Assembly: GCA_039881145.1 (NCBI GenBank)
Contig: JAYKKI010000005.1
Span: 22,935,501 to 22,999,500 of the forward strand
From: Druceiella hillmani
Taxonomy: Eukaryota; Arthropoda; Insecta; Lepidoptera; Hepialidae
Direction: 5' to 3'
DNA: 64,000 nt
Shown: piece by piece, positions 23,341 to 33,760 of the stretch
Position numbering within the stretch: the first letter of the stretch is position 1
Layout of the letters: the number at the start of each line of letters is the position of its first letter
The notes under the pieces: generated by a model
What the model was told of the DNA's origin: nothing
Seen by the model: only the letters and a program-made list of their open reading frames with translations
Databases searched by the model: none
Made by a program: the position numbers and the translations under genes

Positions 23341-24955
23341 TTAAAATTACTTATTCCTGCTGTTTGTTGTGCAGTGCTTTTACGTCATATTGAAAAATAT
23401 TTTTTTCTTTTGTTTTTTTGTTATAACATGATTTTTCTATTCACAATGTTCTCAGCATTCCACTACAGTAGTTAATATTATTTGCAAATATTATCTTGAG
23501 TATTTCTCTTAGAATTACTCTAGGAATATTCCAGAACGACACTCCTAACATTTTATACTTCTATAAATAATAACAATGATTCTACATTACTAATGTCTTG
23601 CGTGTTGGCGTGTTTCGCGTGTTGTCCAATAATTTCTATAAATTATAGAAACAGATTTCTGTGATTTATTTTAGATTAATCCTTCATAATTTTATTTTCC
23701 AATATTTTCATTGAGCCGTATCTCTTACCCTTTGTATCTTAAAGAGTACATCGGGCATTCATACAAAATGTGAATCACATTTTGCGCTAAGCTTTCGTTG
23801 TAATCATATAACCTCTATTTTTAGTGTGAATCTTTCCAGTTATGCCGGAACCCACCATGCTCATGAAAATTTGCACATTTTTATGCGGTTTAAGGTTGTA
23901 TGGCTCAAGCCGCAGAAATATTTTAATGCATTTTCACGTTATTAATTTATCGCACTTAAGCTGCCTGTAATTACCGTCTTCTATCAATTTTACTGTTTAA
24001 TATAGACCAACGGTACGTAGTCAAATTTTGGGCCCATATTTTTATTCCATCCACATACACGCGAGCATTAATTCAGATTTTACTTATCTTCTTGTTTTTT
24101 CTTCACAAGTTTCCAAGTTATTTTTGTATGATTACTACTTTGAAAACACACATTGTTCAGTTACGGAAATGATCTAGCACCGACATGGTTGGCTTGGTAT
24201 ATGCCATCAATTTCGTCTAGAACATTGTTCTCCATTATTCGAGGATAAAATTAGATTTCCTGATCTTATTCTTCTTTTCCCACCGAGAAACACGAGCTCC
24301 CACCCTTCCCTTGATATAACTCCTGCCTGTGAATAGTTGGGTCATTGATGTCCAAATTGTTATCCTCCACATAAATATGGAGTATGCTATAATCTATACG
24401 GTGTCAATTAACGGGATTCAGTAGCGGAAATATACTGATAGTTTTCAATTTCTCTTCCTGGCTTTCGGAATTGGCTTATCTCGTTTAGTTTCAGAGATTT
24501 CAACCACTGCTTTATTCGCAGATCCAGAAGTATTATTTTTCCGAGATATGTGGCCGCTGTGAGAGAAAGAGTTTTATTTTTATAGCGTATATCTTAGTCA
24601 TTTGATATAAATGTTTTGTGATAAATTATATTTCGATTCAATAAAACATCGCTCAAAATACGAGTAAATCGGGAGTCACAATTTTTAAAGATTTTTCTTT
24701 CTATTCATATAGGAAATTTTATCTAAATTGTGTATAAAAAATCTAACAAGATTAAATTACCATTACTTATCAAAACAAAGAAAAAGTGAGCCGTCAGGGG
24801 ACGCCTGGTAGATGTGCATAAAAGACAAGATTATTACAGGAACTAAATATAGCATAATGAAAAAAATAAAGTTGTACGAATTTCTTACAGAAAATGGTTA
24901 CTTTATTTAATAAACATTTACTTACAATTAATACGAAAATAATAAAGCACAGGTT
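23341..24955. other. AT-rich sequence, nothing recognised
   Basis: No convincing open frame or repeat borders. A minus-strand frame (24794-25021) of 75 codons runs into the GC-rich repeat below and has no recognised domain. Confidence 0.5.
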
Positions 24956-25019
24956 ACGTGTACCGTAGTAAACAACAGCGTCGAACTGAGTGAGGAGGGG
25001 GTCGCGTAGCCGGTTGCCC

Positions 25020-25058
25020 ATGGCGACACGTCGCCATACCGTACACTCTACTACATAT

Positions 25059-25104
<46 letters not shown>

Positions 25105-25147
25105 AGTATAGCGTGGCGACCCGTCGTCACGGCAAGCGTCGCCACGC
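25020..25147. repeat. Paired GTCGCC inverted repeats flanking (TA)n
   Basis: Left of the array, ATGGCGAC-ac-GTCGCCAT (25020-25037) is a perfect 8-bp palindromic hairpin. Right of it, GCGTGGCGAC (25111-25120) pairs perfectly with GTCGCCACGC (25138-25147) over a 17-nt spacer. Between them lies a (TA)n array at about 25063-25100. GGCGAC/GTCGCC occurs several times in both orientations, so the region can fold in alternative ways. It resembles the subterminal structure of a foldback element, but no outer ends are seen. Confidence 0.75.
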
Positions 25148-25159
25148 CAACGATCCAGT

Positions 25160-26610
25160 TTATACCTGCGCCTATAGATGTTTCACATCAAAAATGTCTT
25201 TATTTATGTCTAACAAAGACAAAGAGAAAGGCGTGACTACGGCCTTAATTGCGGTGTTGTTTTAATCAAATTGTGTTTAATGCTCCATTAGATAAATACA
25301 AGTTTAATTACTTACTACGACCTACACATATATACGTAATCCATGTACAGTAGCTGACCCCGATAAGGGACTATTTAATACGCCGCAGGGTACCGCCGTG
25401 TTGCTGTACAGTCCCCATTACCAAGTCCACTTGTTACATTATTTTTGCCGTTAGTTAGTTCATGTGTAAATTTCGTTAATGTTCCATAAAATGTGCGGTT
25501 GTAGCTTCAGAGATTATGCGTGAAAATTATTAAGGTTTTGGGTTACGGGCTTTAAAAGGGAAAGTTTTAGATAAGCTTTTGATTTTAAACTAGCATTAAC
25601 AGCTTAATGGCGTGTGGTTTTGCGGAGAATAGTTTTCTGTTTAATATTGACTGCGTTTGGTAAGTGCATCTGTGAGTAGTTAGCATAAAATTGTAAAATA
25701 GTTTCATATATAATTTATGGTGAATAATTATTAATAGGTTTTGCAATTTTAATTATTTGAAAATAAAGAAAACACAATTTGGACAATTTCGTGACAAAAG
25801 AATTAAATATATTACGGAAAAATTAGTATGTTTCCAGCTTGCTTAAATCTATTGATTGATATTCGATATTTTCATTTTCACTTAATTTTTTTTTTGTTTA
25901 TAAGTGAGGTCTTTTGATTCTGCGACTTCGACTGTAAGAGTTAGATGGAAACAAGAATTGAGTTTAGTAAGTTCATTCGATTTATTGATGTTATTACAAA
26001 AAGAAAAAATATGTAAAGAATTTTGCTTTTCCAATGTGAAAAATAATACCTCAATGAACTTATTAGCCCATGTACCGATACCCGCCTTGTCACATTACCA
26101 TGTCGGCTACCTCTGTATACATTTAGATTATTTTAATTTTTATTTTCCGAGTCATGTTATTTTATTTAATAATACCTACATTTTACTTTAATTACAAAAG
26201 TAAAATTATGAAGTAAGAATTGAGAAATAAGAGAAGCTGAAACTCATATGAAAGAGGGACATGGTTAATAAAGTACCTATATATAGTTTATACTTGCATC
26301 TATATATATATTAAAATAAATGTTTGAGTTTCCTAAAAATGCCATACAAAATATAAAAATATATTGTTTACCAATATCGGAAAAAATTAATTTATATTCA
26401 GCGCCATTACAAACTTCATCTCGAAAATAATCAATAAAGAAAATACTTCAGTTTTCTCCTATCAGTTCCAACTCAAAAGAAAATAACTGTATTTAATAAA
26501 AGAAACGGCATTAGGTCAGTAAGAATCAGTATAAAGTCAGTATTAGACTTCTGTATGGACGGTAAAGGATAAAACTAGATTTATGGGAAATTTCTCTAGG
26601 TTCAGATAAT
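25160..26610. other. Mixed AT-rich DNA without a recognised gene
   Basis: 25,340-25,430 is GC-richer and carries CCGATAAGGG and a repeated CTGTACAGT-like word. A plus-strand frame of 95 codons (25904-26191) has no recognisable domain. The rest is AT-rich. Confidence 0.4.
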
Positions 26611-26619
26611 CAAACCTGG

Positions 26620-27000
26620 GTTACAGTTCAATTCACTCTCGGGGGATGGAGAAAATTAGCGGCTGAATTTACCTTTTATCTTCCAAACTAATAAACGCCC
26701 ATAAGTAATATCGTAATTGTTTATAAATCACAGCTGAACATAAAGTTCATTTCACCTTAATTACGAACGAAAGTCAGTCGCTCTAAAAGACTAGTATTTC
26801 GCACGCTTCAGGTAAATTAGGTAAAATGAAGGGCGGACCCAATAAATTATCTTAATGAAGATTACCGACTTCACACCCTACATCGAGTGCTTTATTTTTC
26901 CGCCGGTAATGAAACATTAAACAAACTCAGACGATCATCTGTTTATCCATACCTATCTCGGCATCTCCATTGCCTAACTTGGCCTATAAATTGTGTTTAC
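26620..27000. promoter_or_regulatory. Possible conserved regulatory block
   Basis: Nearly 400 bases free of simple repeats, with dense homeodomain and bHLH-like words: GTAATTG (about 26713), CAGCTG (26731-26736), TAATTAC (26758-26764), repeated GGTAAATTAGGTAAAATG, GGTAATGAAACATTAAAC and TTGCCTAACTTGG. No open frame is apparent. Composition and motif density suggest an enhancer, but no function is shown by sequence alone. Confidence 0.3.
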
Positions 27001-27499
27001 AGACAAGAAGTAATCAGTAAAGTTTGTAAACTACAACGTAAAAAGCTAAAAGTAACTAGTTAGAAAGGGGAAGATCGGGCGAAGCGGGTAGAAGACCGAT
27101 TTAATTTCCTTTTTGCATTTAAATTTAAATGTCACCCTAGTTAATGAATCTTTTGTCGATTTTCCCAAGCGGTGGCAAAATGCCGATGCCAAACGGTGAA
27201 TAGAAATATTATCATTGACTTGTGCCTTTAATAAAAATTATTATTATATTTTTCATTTAAAACAAGTTTGTTTTCCCATCTGTGTTGTATAGTATAAGAG
27301 CTGTGTATTAATTTGGTACTGTAAAGTATATATCCGTTAATGTTGTTGCTAAAACAAAAAATATCTCATTTCACTTTTTACTTTGACTGAATATGTGAAA
27401 ATCTTAAATGACAACAAGGATTCGCATTTGTCGCATTTTCGTCAATATGGTTTAATATACAATTAAATGAAACTACGTGATGTAGTATAATTTCTACTT

Positions 27500-27556
27500 T
27501 TTTTAATTTCTTTACCACGACCTAGATTTCGTTGTATTACAACATCTTCACCTCTT
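27500..27556 (-). ncRNA. Hammerhead-like motif, degenerate copy
   Basis: Reverse-strand partner of the palindrome. The first core base is changed (TGAAGA preceded by G instead of C), and stem III reads ATCTAGGT, breaking one pair. Both are core or helix changes expected to abolish cleavage. Stem II and the GAA box are intact. Confidence 0.45.
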
Positions 27557-27574
27557 CACTGAAGTCTTCTGTCT

Positions 27575-27615
27575 TCACCTGAAGATGTTGTAATACAACG
27601 AAACCTAGGTCGTGG
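27575..27615 (+). ncRNA. Hammerhead ribozyme-like motif, copy 1
   Basis: Core boxes are in order. CTGAAGA (27579-27585) fits CUGANGA. An extra U (27586) precedes stem II GTTGT/ACAAC with loop AAT (27587-27599). GAA (27600-27602) follows. Stem III is the palindrome ACCTAGGT (27603-27610), a 3-bp stem with a 2-nt loop. C (27611) is in the cleavage position after GGU. Stem I is TCAC (27575-27578) with GTGG (27612-27615), including one U-G pair. The extra U between the first box and stem II departs from the classic consensus, so activity is uncertain. The palindromic stem III could allow a dimeric fold, as known for hammerheads with tiny stem III. Confidence 0.5.
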
Positions 27616-27729
27616 TAAAGAACTTAAAGAAAGTAGAAATAATACTACATCACGTAGTTTCATTTAATTGTGAATACTGAATTTCTACAAAATTAACGCC
27701 AAATATATTCAATATGGGTTAATATATTT

Positions 27730-29550
27730 ACTATGCGTTCGATGTGTCTACGCATAGAAGCCTAGTAACAAAGAAAAAATTGAAATCATGTTCACGTGGC
27801 TACAATTTTATGTACCATAACATACCTATTACTGAACGGTTTTTGTTGTTTCAAAAGTAGTTACTCTTTTCTGAATATTGTCATAAAATTAACAAATATT
27901 TTCTAATTAATGAGCTTTGCAATAAAATCTTTCACTTAGGTATAAATTCGCATCTTCTGCAAAAGTAGACAAACATTTTCAGTGTTTTTTATGCAGGCTC
28001 TGACTAAAATATTCCCTTGAAAATAGGAATTGATTTCTCTTTCTCCAGATTGAAGTTTGCATGGAATTCGAGAATTTTGAGCGGCAGTGGAATCAAAGGA
28101 ATATACAACAGGGCAATTGTCCGCCTATTTACGTACAGTAGTTGTTATTAATTTACGGTATTGGTGAACATGAGCTATTTTACTAGCCAATTTCGGCGGA
28201 TTTTTTTTTAAACTGAACTATTACAATTAGGCCATCGTAAATTTTACGCGAGTCTTAAAAAAAACTTGATATTCAGTGATCGCCTTTAGTTAGCTTGTTA
28301 ATAGTAACAAGCTACAATACGCAAACATGCAAAAACTAATTTCCAAATCTTGAAACTGATTTCTACGCCTTACGTTTCTTTTAGTGACGTAACCCAAACA
28401 TAGAATGAAAATAAGATCTGCAAACCCAGAATTCTTCGAATCAGGAAGATAAAACAAAGTGTTGATTTTATTTTTAATTATTACAGGTAAACTGAATTAG
28501 AAGTATAAGTGTGACAGTTTGAAAGGGTTTTCAACAATGTTTCAGAAGTGTTTTACAGCATTGTAAGGGCTGTAAATATGGATAGAGAACTGATATGGCA
28601 CAATTATATTATTATTACAGGAAAAAGATGTAAGCGACTCGAAAATTTTCAGACAAGTAGATCTACGATTGTTATCGTGGAGTGGGCGTGACTTGTCTTT
28701 TCTTGTTGTAATTTTGTCAATATTGTTGATTCAATAGACTTATTAGCCTTAACAATAACAGTTTAAGGTTACAGAATACTATTTATTTATTACAAGATTA
28801 ATAGTAAATATAACAGGTAAAGGGAATAGGCAAAAACGGTCTTACCTACCAGAAATAGAGCATAATTTTAAAAATGCTGGAATTTTTTTAGGTTTATACC
28901 CAGAAAAATTCCAGCAAAAGCAAATAATTTAACGATTGACAATTAAAATAAGTTATACATAAAACACAAAAGAACAAATAAAATATATTTGTATAAAGGG
29001 GCATATTTATACTATACAAATAATTTGTTTATAAAACATAAAAAAAAAATAAAAATCTTATCTTAAGTACGTAATAACTTTTAAAAATGATTGCAAAATA
29101 AAATAAAAAAGAATTATTTTTTTTGTTAATTGATAACCTTTAACTAAATTAATTAAAAATAAACTTTCAAATGACATTGACTTTCGTTCTGTTGTTGTCG
29201 AAATGAATGTCTTTTTTTAGCTCCTTTCGAATTTTAATTGACTTTTTCGACGACTCCGATGGACCTGAATTAGTAGGTTACATCAGTGTATAGAGGATAC
29301 AAGGAAACAAAATCAGCACTTTGTTTTTTCTTCCTGATTCGAAAAATTCCGTGGAAATAGTATTTAGAAAATATTATAAGTAATAACCTAACTTATCATA
29401 AAAACCTTGTTTTAACGCTACATGGAATTTTGTCTATCTCATTTAAGTAACACTGAATACCTGAAACCTATTAATTTTTATAACCCAATTAACATGTACC
29501 ACTTATAAATTTGCTACATTTGTGGGCCTGCTTTTGGGTTGGATACCCAA
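27730..29550. other. AT-rich sequence without a recognised gene
   Basis: No open frame worth calling. Several acceptor-like TTATTACAG words (about 28,486 and 28,619) lack convincing exons. AT simple sequence increases towards the microsatellite. Confidence 0.5.
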
Positions 29551-29553
29551 TAA

Positions 29554-29612
<59 letters not shown>

Positions 29613-29625
29613 TACATATATATAA
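29551..29625. repeat. (AT)n microsatellite
   Basis: About 75 bases of TA dinucleotide with single interruptions (TG at about 29593, AC at about 29614). An open frame through it is repeat translation. Confidence 0.96.
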
Positions 29626-30235
29626 GGAAAAGAAGATATTTGAAACAATTTAGTAGATTGTTTCTATCATTGCTAATCGCCCAGTCGTCCGTAATTTATT
29701 AAATTTTTAACTTTGAACGTTATTGAGGTTCTTTTGTCAAAGAGCATACCTATGTAATCATTATATAGAAAAAAAATATGAAATTAAATTACTTAACCGC
29801 AGAACTGAAATTACGAAACAAGTTTTTAATTTAAATAACGAAATGTACTTGCCTACTCACGTTGAAAATACTAATAGATAGAAGGGAGTAAGTCAATTCA
29901 GATCGCTGCCACAAAATTTTCCTTTTACTGCAAGCTGTATTTCGCTTATACATAAAACAGAGATATCTAGTACACAAAATATAAAATAAACGCATTTTTG
30001 CCTTGACATACACTCCAGCAATTATTGAGAAAGGAACATTTGAAATCACACAAAATTCATAGCTCGAAACTCATTCAATCAATCTGATAGTTTAAAATTC
30101 TTTGGCGATAATCTTTACTCTACTGTTTGACCACAGACTATTATGTGTTTTTGACAATGACATTATAAACATAAAAAAAATTATCTTATAATTATTTATA
30201 TATAACATGTAATTTATTACATTTATAACACATAT
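29626..30235. other. AT-rich sequence, nothing recognised
   Basis: A 72-codon minus-strand frame (29831-30049) has no recognised motif. Confidence 0.5.
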
Positions 30236-30336
30236 ATACAATTAAATGAAACTACGTGATGTAGTATTATTTCTACTATCTTTAATTTCTTTACCACGAC
30301 CTAGGTTTCGTTGTATTACAACATCTTCAGGTGGGA
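30236..30336 (-). mobile_element. Single copy of the hammerhead-bearing unit
   Basis: About 100 bases matching the units at 27.5 kb, from 'acaattaaatgaaactacgtg' to 'acatcttcaggtggg' as written on the plus strand. It is a solo unit, not inverted, so the unit moves or is copied independently of the palindrome. Confidence 0.7.
30294..30334 (-). ncRNA. Hammerhead ribozyme-like motif, best-paired copy
   Basis: On the minus strand: CCAC (stem I), CTGAAGA (30330-30324), extra U (30323), stem II GTTGT-AAT-ACAAC (30322-30310), GAA (30309-30307), palindromic ACCTAGGT (30306-30299), C at 30298, then GTGG (30297-30294). Stem I here is four perfect Watson-Crick pairs, better than in copy 1. All variable positions that differ from copy 1 preserve or improve pairing. 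Predicted cleavage, if active, is 3' of 30298. The inserted U before stem II is shared with copy 1, so it is a family feature and not a random error. Confidence 0.52.
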
Positions 30337-30353
30337 TATAAGCAAAGATCTTT

Positions 30354-30482
30354 GCTCATTCTCCATATAAACTTTAACTCATTCTTTTCATTTACTCATT
30401 CTCCATATAAACTTTAACTGTGCCAAATCTCAAACTCCTCCGTGCGCACAATATGCTTAAAAAGAGGTACAAAATTTACTCT
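30354..30482 (-). repeat. Dispersed repeat, copy B, with partial tandem copy
   Basis: 30,394-30,482 is the reverse-strand relative of 11,540-11,627. Its first about 27 bases ('ctcattctccatataaactttaact') are also present at 30355, giving a 40-bp partial tandem duplication. The coding-like frame seen in copy A is interrupted here. Confidence 0.75.
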
Positions 30483-30626
30483 TCACGCATTAATATATAG
30501 ATTTCTTAATATAAAAGGCCAAAATAATTAAATCAGTTCTTAAATTTTCTCTTCGCACTTTAATATATAGATTACTTAATGACGAAAGGCCAAAACGATT
30601 AATTAAATTCTTGGCCTTTCGTCATT
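30475..30626. repeat. Short tandem duplication ending in a 16-bp hairpin
   Basis: Two related units ('ttctcttcgcactttaatatatagattacttaat' type) lie at about 30475 and 30546. The second ends in AATGACGAAAGGCCAA (30578-30593), which pairs perfectly with TTGGCCTTTCGTCATT (30611-30626) over a 17-nt spacer. Outer GATTAC/GTAATC words extend the pairing imperfectly. Confidence 0.8.
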
Positions 30627-30879
30627 ATTGCCTATGTAATCAAAGAGAGAAAAGAGAGATCGGTACAAACAGATCGAAATAAAAAGCATTTTTAATATTA
30701 CGAATGGTAGAATTATTAAATCTAATGTTAGAATATAAATCGTTCCTGAAGGGTGTTGTATCAACTCTGGAATACATATTTAAATTTTACCATACTCTCG
30801 TTTGAACTCATGGATTCTAGGTCATTAGAAATCACTGCGATAAACTTAGTTGTTACAAGAAAAATTGCTGGAAAAGACC

Positions 30880-31165
30880 TTTCGTGAGTTATTCGAGGTA
30901 ACAGAGGTTAAGCCCACCTTTCCCTGCGTACCGCGGCAGTCTTGGCGCGGCCTATTTCACAACTTTTATTGCTGTTTCTTTTAGAGTTGTTTCATTTTGG
31001 TTAGTCGTTAAAATGGAAGTTAATAATGTTACTTTCTTTAGCCGGCTGGCGGTCGCCTTCGTGTCAGAAGGAGATTGAATCTATTTTCGATTTTATGTTT
31101 GAAATACGAACTATAAACCGTCGATTGACGCATCGTGGAGTCGCTTTAAAGGCCTATAAAACCGG
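30880..31165. promoter_or_regulatory. GC-richer block with TATA-like word
   Basis: Raised GC with 'gcgtaccgcggcagtcttggcgcggcc' and 'agccggctggcggtcgcc'. CCTATAAAACCGG lies at about 31151-31163 on the plus strand. A 111-codon minus-strand frame (31111-31446) overlaps its edge without recognisable domains. Promoter status is a guess from composition. Confidence 0.22.
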
Positions 31166-31449
31166 TTAAAGCTTACGTTCATTGTATACAAGTCAATAAT
31201 AAATATCGTGTGTTTGGGTTTAGTGCTATTTAGGTGCCATTTTCTGTTTATGTTATTGCTGAGTGTGCGGAAGGTGGGAAATGTAGCAGTCGATATGATC
31301 GAATTCAAATTGTGTAGTAGAAAATTATTTCTTTTATTTAAGATTCTTACTACTGGCTGGACCAAATAACTTTTCGACGTTTTTAAGATCCTCTGGAAGA
31401 AGTAAAGGAATCGGGAATCTCTTGTAACTTCGTCATATCCATTCATTCG

Positions 31450-32390
31450 TCCATTTATCTATATATCTAAAGTATGATAACCTTTCCTATTGTATAATTT
31501 TAAACTTATGTACACAACTATTTTACAAGTAGGCATTTAAAGTGGGAACCTTAATAACGCAACACACTGTTAATGTCATTGCTTTTTAATTGTCATCGTA
31601 AATGTAAAATAAGACTAATTTTTTTTCATACGCCCCTTTAAATGAGGTGGGCAGATCTTTTAAAATTCGATTAATGTTTCTATTAAGGGTACATTAATCA
31701 TTAATCAAATTCAGTAATACTTCTTTATGTTTAAGACCATTTGCTAAATATTAAGCTTTATTGCGATCATAATATTAAGCTTTATTGCGAGGCGTTTTAT
31801 GCTCCCATCGTTTTAATCGTTCAAACTTGGACTTTGTTGATGTTTTATTGTTATTAGCTAGAAGTTTATGTAGTAAAAATTGATTACAATTTTAAATTAA
31901 AATATTTCGATTGACTTATATCAACAATTTTAAAAAAATAGAGACAAGAACCGAATATCGTTTTGTATAACTTCTGATATGCAATTTGTCAGTTTTATTA
32001 CATATGCGTATAATAAATAAATAAATCTGCTCTACTACTATCTGCTATCCTATCAAAATTATTTAATAGGATTTGACATATATTATATTATTTCAATTGA
32101 AAGCCAACTTTTACTGTGTATTTACCGTCAACTTAATTAAATTGTTTGAAATGGTCTAAAAATCTCTATATTATAAAACAACATTCGAATCAAGATCAAA
32201 CAGACGTCAGGGGAACCAATTGAAGACGTGAGTGGGTGAAGGGTATGTTCAACAAAATCACATTTTCGAGAAAATCTAATCGTAAGTTTTTAATGGTAAA
32301 AAATATGCCCAAAAAATATATTGTTTATTACACATTGTGCAGATTATATTTAAATATTAAAAAGAAAATTAAATGTTCTAAATGTGTCAC
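31450..32390. other. AT-rich sequence, nothing recognised
   Basis: A short direct duplication of 'aatattaagctttattgcga' occurs at about 31748 and 31772. No genes or RNA signatures. Confidence 0.5.
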
Positions 32391-32394
32391 TTCT

Positions 32395-32600
32395 TCTTCG
32401 TCTTGAATTGGTCCCTCGCCGCTTAAGATCATGGCTCTATTTGATTACATCTCTTCATTAATGCTGTTTCACCACAAATTCCTATTCTCCCCGCTCTCTA
32501 GGGCATCATATAATGAAGTGCCAAACATTTCTTGAATCTGGTCCATCCATAATCCAAAGCAGTGTCCTTCAACCATGTCAGTATCGAAGAGTTTCTCTAT
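32395..32600 (-). pseudogene. Decayed 3' end of a LINE-type open reading frame
   Basis: On the minus strand a broken frame can be followed: a W-M-D-Q-I stretch, then an S-x-x-x-x-A-L-E-S-x-E-N-R-N-L-W motif, ending at a run coding for acidic and basic residues ('gacgaagaagaag'). The spacing of ENRNLW shortly before a simple-repeat-like 3' end is what many non-LTR retrotransposon second ORFs show. Stops interrupt it. Reverse transcriptase motifs are not present in this short piece. Family not determined. Confidence 0.4.
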
Positions 32601-32689
32601 ACTCTCGGCATGATTCCACGCAATAGGTCGTAATTGTTTAGATTAGTAAATAAATGAACGTAGCTATTATATGGAAAATTTGTTAACAA

Positions 32690-32850
32690 TACACGCGTGT
32701 ACAATCGCTCGTAAGCAAGAGCCGTGGAGGGCTTGGGCCGGTGAAAGTGCTGCCCTGGTCTCAAGTCCGTGACCCGTGAATGATAGCAGCGAGGTCTGGT
32801 ACTCTAACTCTGGTTATGGTGCGGTTAGCAGTTAACGGTTGATTAGATTG
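32690..32850. other. GC-rich patch, possible SINE scrap
   Basis: 'gccgtggagggcttgggccgg' and 'tggtctcaagtccgtgacccg' vaguely resemble tRNA box A and box B spacing, but box B is not a good match and no tail is seen. Left as an unclassified GC-rich patch. Confidence 0.2.
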
Positions 32851-33039
32851 TTGTATTGTTAGGTAGGTAATGATCACGAAATTCGAATCAATCACCAAGA
32901 GTAATGACGGAATTACATCTGTACATATAATAAAACTGTAACCTTTGCGTTCTGTTCATTAAAAATATTGTCACAAACAACAACTGGGGCAATGATGGAT
33001 AAGTTATAGAAAATAGATTACTAACATAAATTTTGGAAT

Positions 33040-33360
33040 TTTTTCTCTTTGTATATTTTGTTAAGACGGCATCTCATAAAACGACTGACCCAATTTTGAC
33101 GGAGTTTATTAGAGAAACCATGTAGGTTACTTGAAGTAATATTTAGTTTTCATTTGATCTCAATCTATTCAGTCACAGAACATATAATATAATGCTCAGT
33201 CAATCAGGAGCGACGCAAATTTAACATTTTCAAAAATTAATTTACATTGCATTTTGTACAACAACGGCAAAGAAGTGCCTAGCCACTCGACGTGTAGTAA
33301 TTACTATAATGTATAGTGAAATTTTGAACCTATGTACATCGATAGATGGCGCTAGGTATA
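33040..33360. repeat. Decayed dispersed-repeat sequence
   Basis: 'acgactgacccaattttgacggagttt' (about 33080-33106) resembles the 'actgaaccgattttgatgaa' module of insect interspersed repeats. No ends visible. Confidence 0.25.
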
Positions 33361-33699
33361 TATTAAATAATGCAATGAAGTTTTTCACCGTAACACACAT
33401 TGGCGAAATGGGTGTGGCCAGAGGTCAAGTGTGAAATGGTGAAGGGAAATCTTTTTTGCAGTAAACCTGAATACCATTTGTTATTATTTTTTTGTTTCAC
33501 TTTCTTTGAACGTGATCTAAGAAGTATGCTTATAAAAACCGCGTCGGTACTTTTTTCGATGTTCTTCACGATGAAGTCAATGGGCACAGCCAGTTATTAC
33601 TTAAAATGAAATTTTAGTTAGTTCCGATATGTTGAAAGTGTGAAAAACTCGCTTCACCTGATCAAACACATATATTTGCTCTTCCAATATCTGCCAATT

Positions 33700-33760
33700 T
33701 TGTTAATATAAGCGCGCACCGGCGCAGCGCGCGGGCCATATGGCCGTGTGCGCATCGTAT
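33700..33760. repeat. GCGC-rich palindromic cluster
   Basis: GCGCGC words flank 'accggcgca' (about 33712-33732), immediately followed by the perfect 12-bp palindrome GGCCATATGGCC (33734-33745). Such clusters often mark ends of interspersed repeats. Two opposed open frames just to the left (33363-33609) show no recognisable domain. Confidence 0.45.

Larger units (their letters stand above)
27442..27726. mobile_element. Palindromic element made of two hammerhead-like units
   Basis: Two copies of a roughly 95-base unit face each other (about 27460-27553 reversed, 27574-27671 forward), with about 95% identity between arms. The unit ends in 'acaattaaatgaaactacgtg'. The pair is flanked by an 18-base direct repeat (27442-27459 and 27709-27726, 17 of 18 identical) that looks like a target-site duplication. 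A third unit lies at 30.24 kb. The arrangement resembles inverted fragments of Penelope-like elements, which are known to carry hammerhead motifs. No reverse transcriptase is present here, so the family is inferred. Confidence 0.6.

Noticed and set aside
28610..28630. 9-nt microexon between 'ttattattacag' and 'gtaagc'
   Set aside because: Too short to weigh against chance. The acceptor has a weak pyrimidine tract.
31111..31446. 111-codon minus-strand frame
   Set aside because: No domain, no coding-like texture beyond openness, and no splice or start context.
32700..32790. tRNA gene or full SINE
   Set aside because: Box A and box B matches are poor, no cloverleaf can be drawn and no tail is seen.
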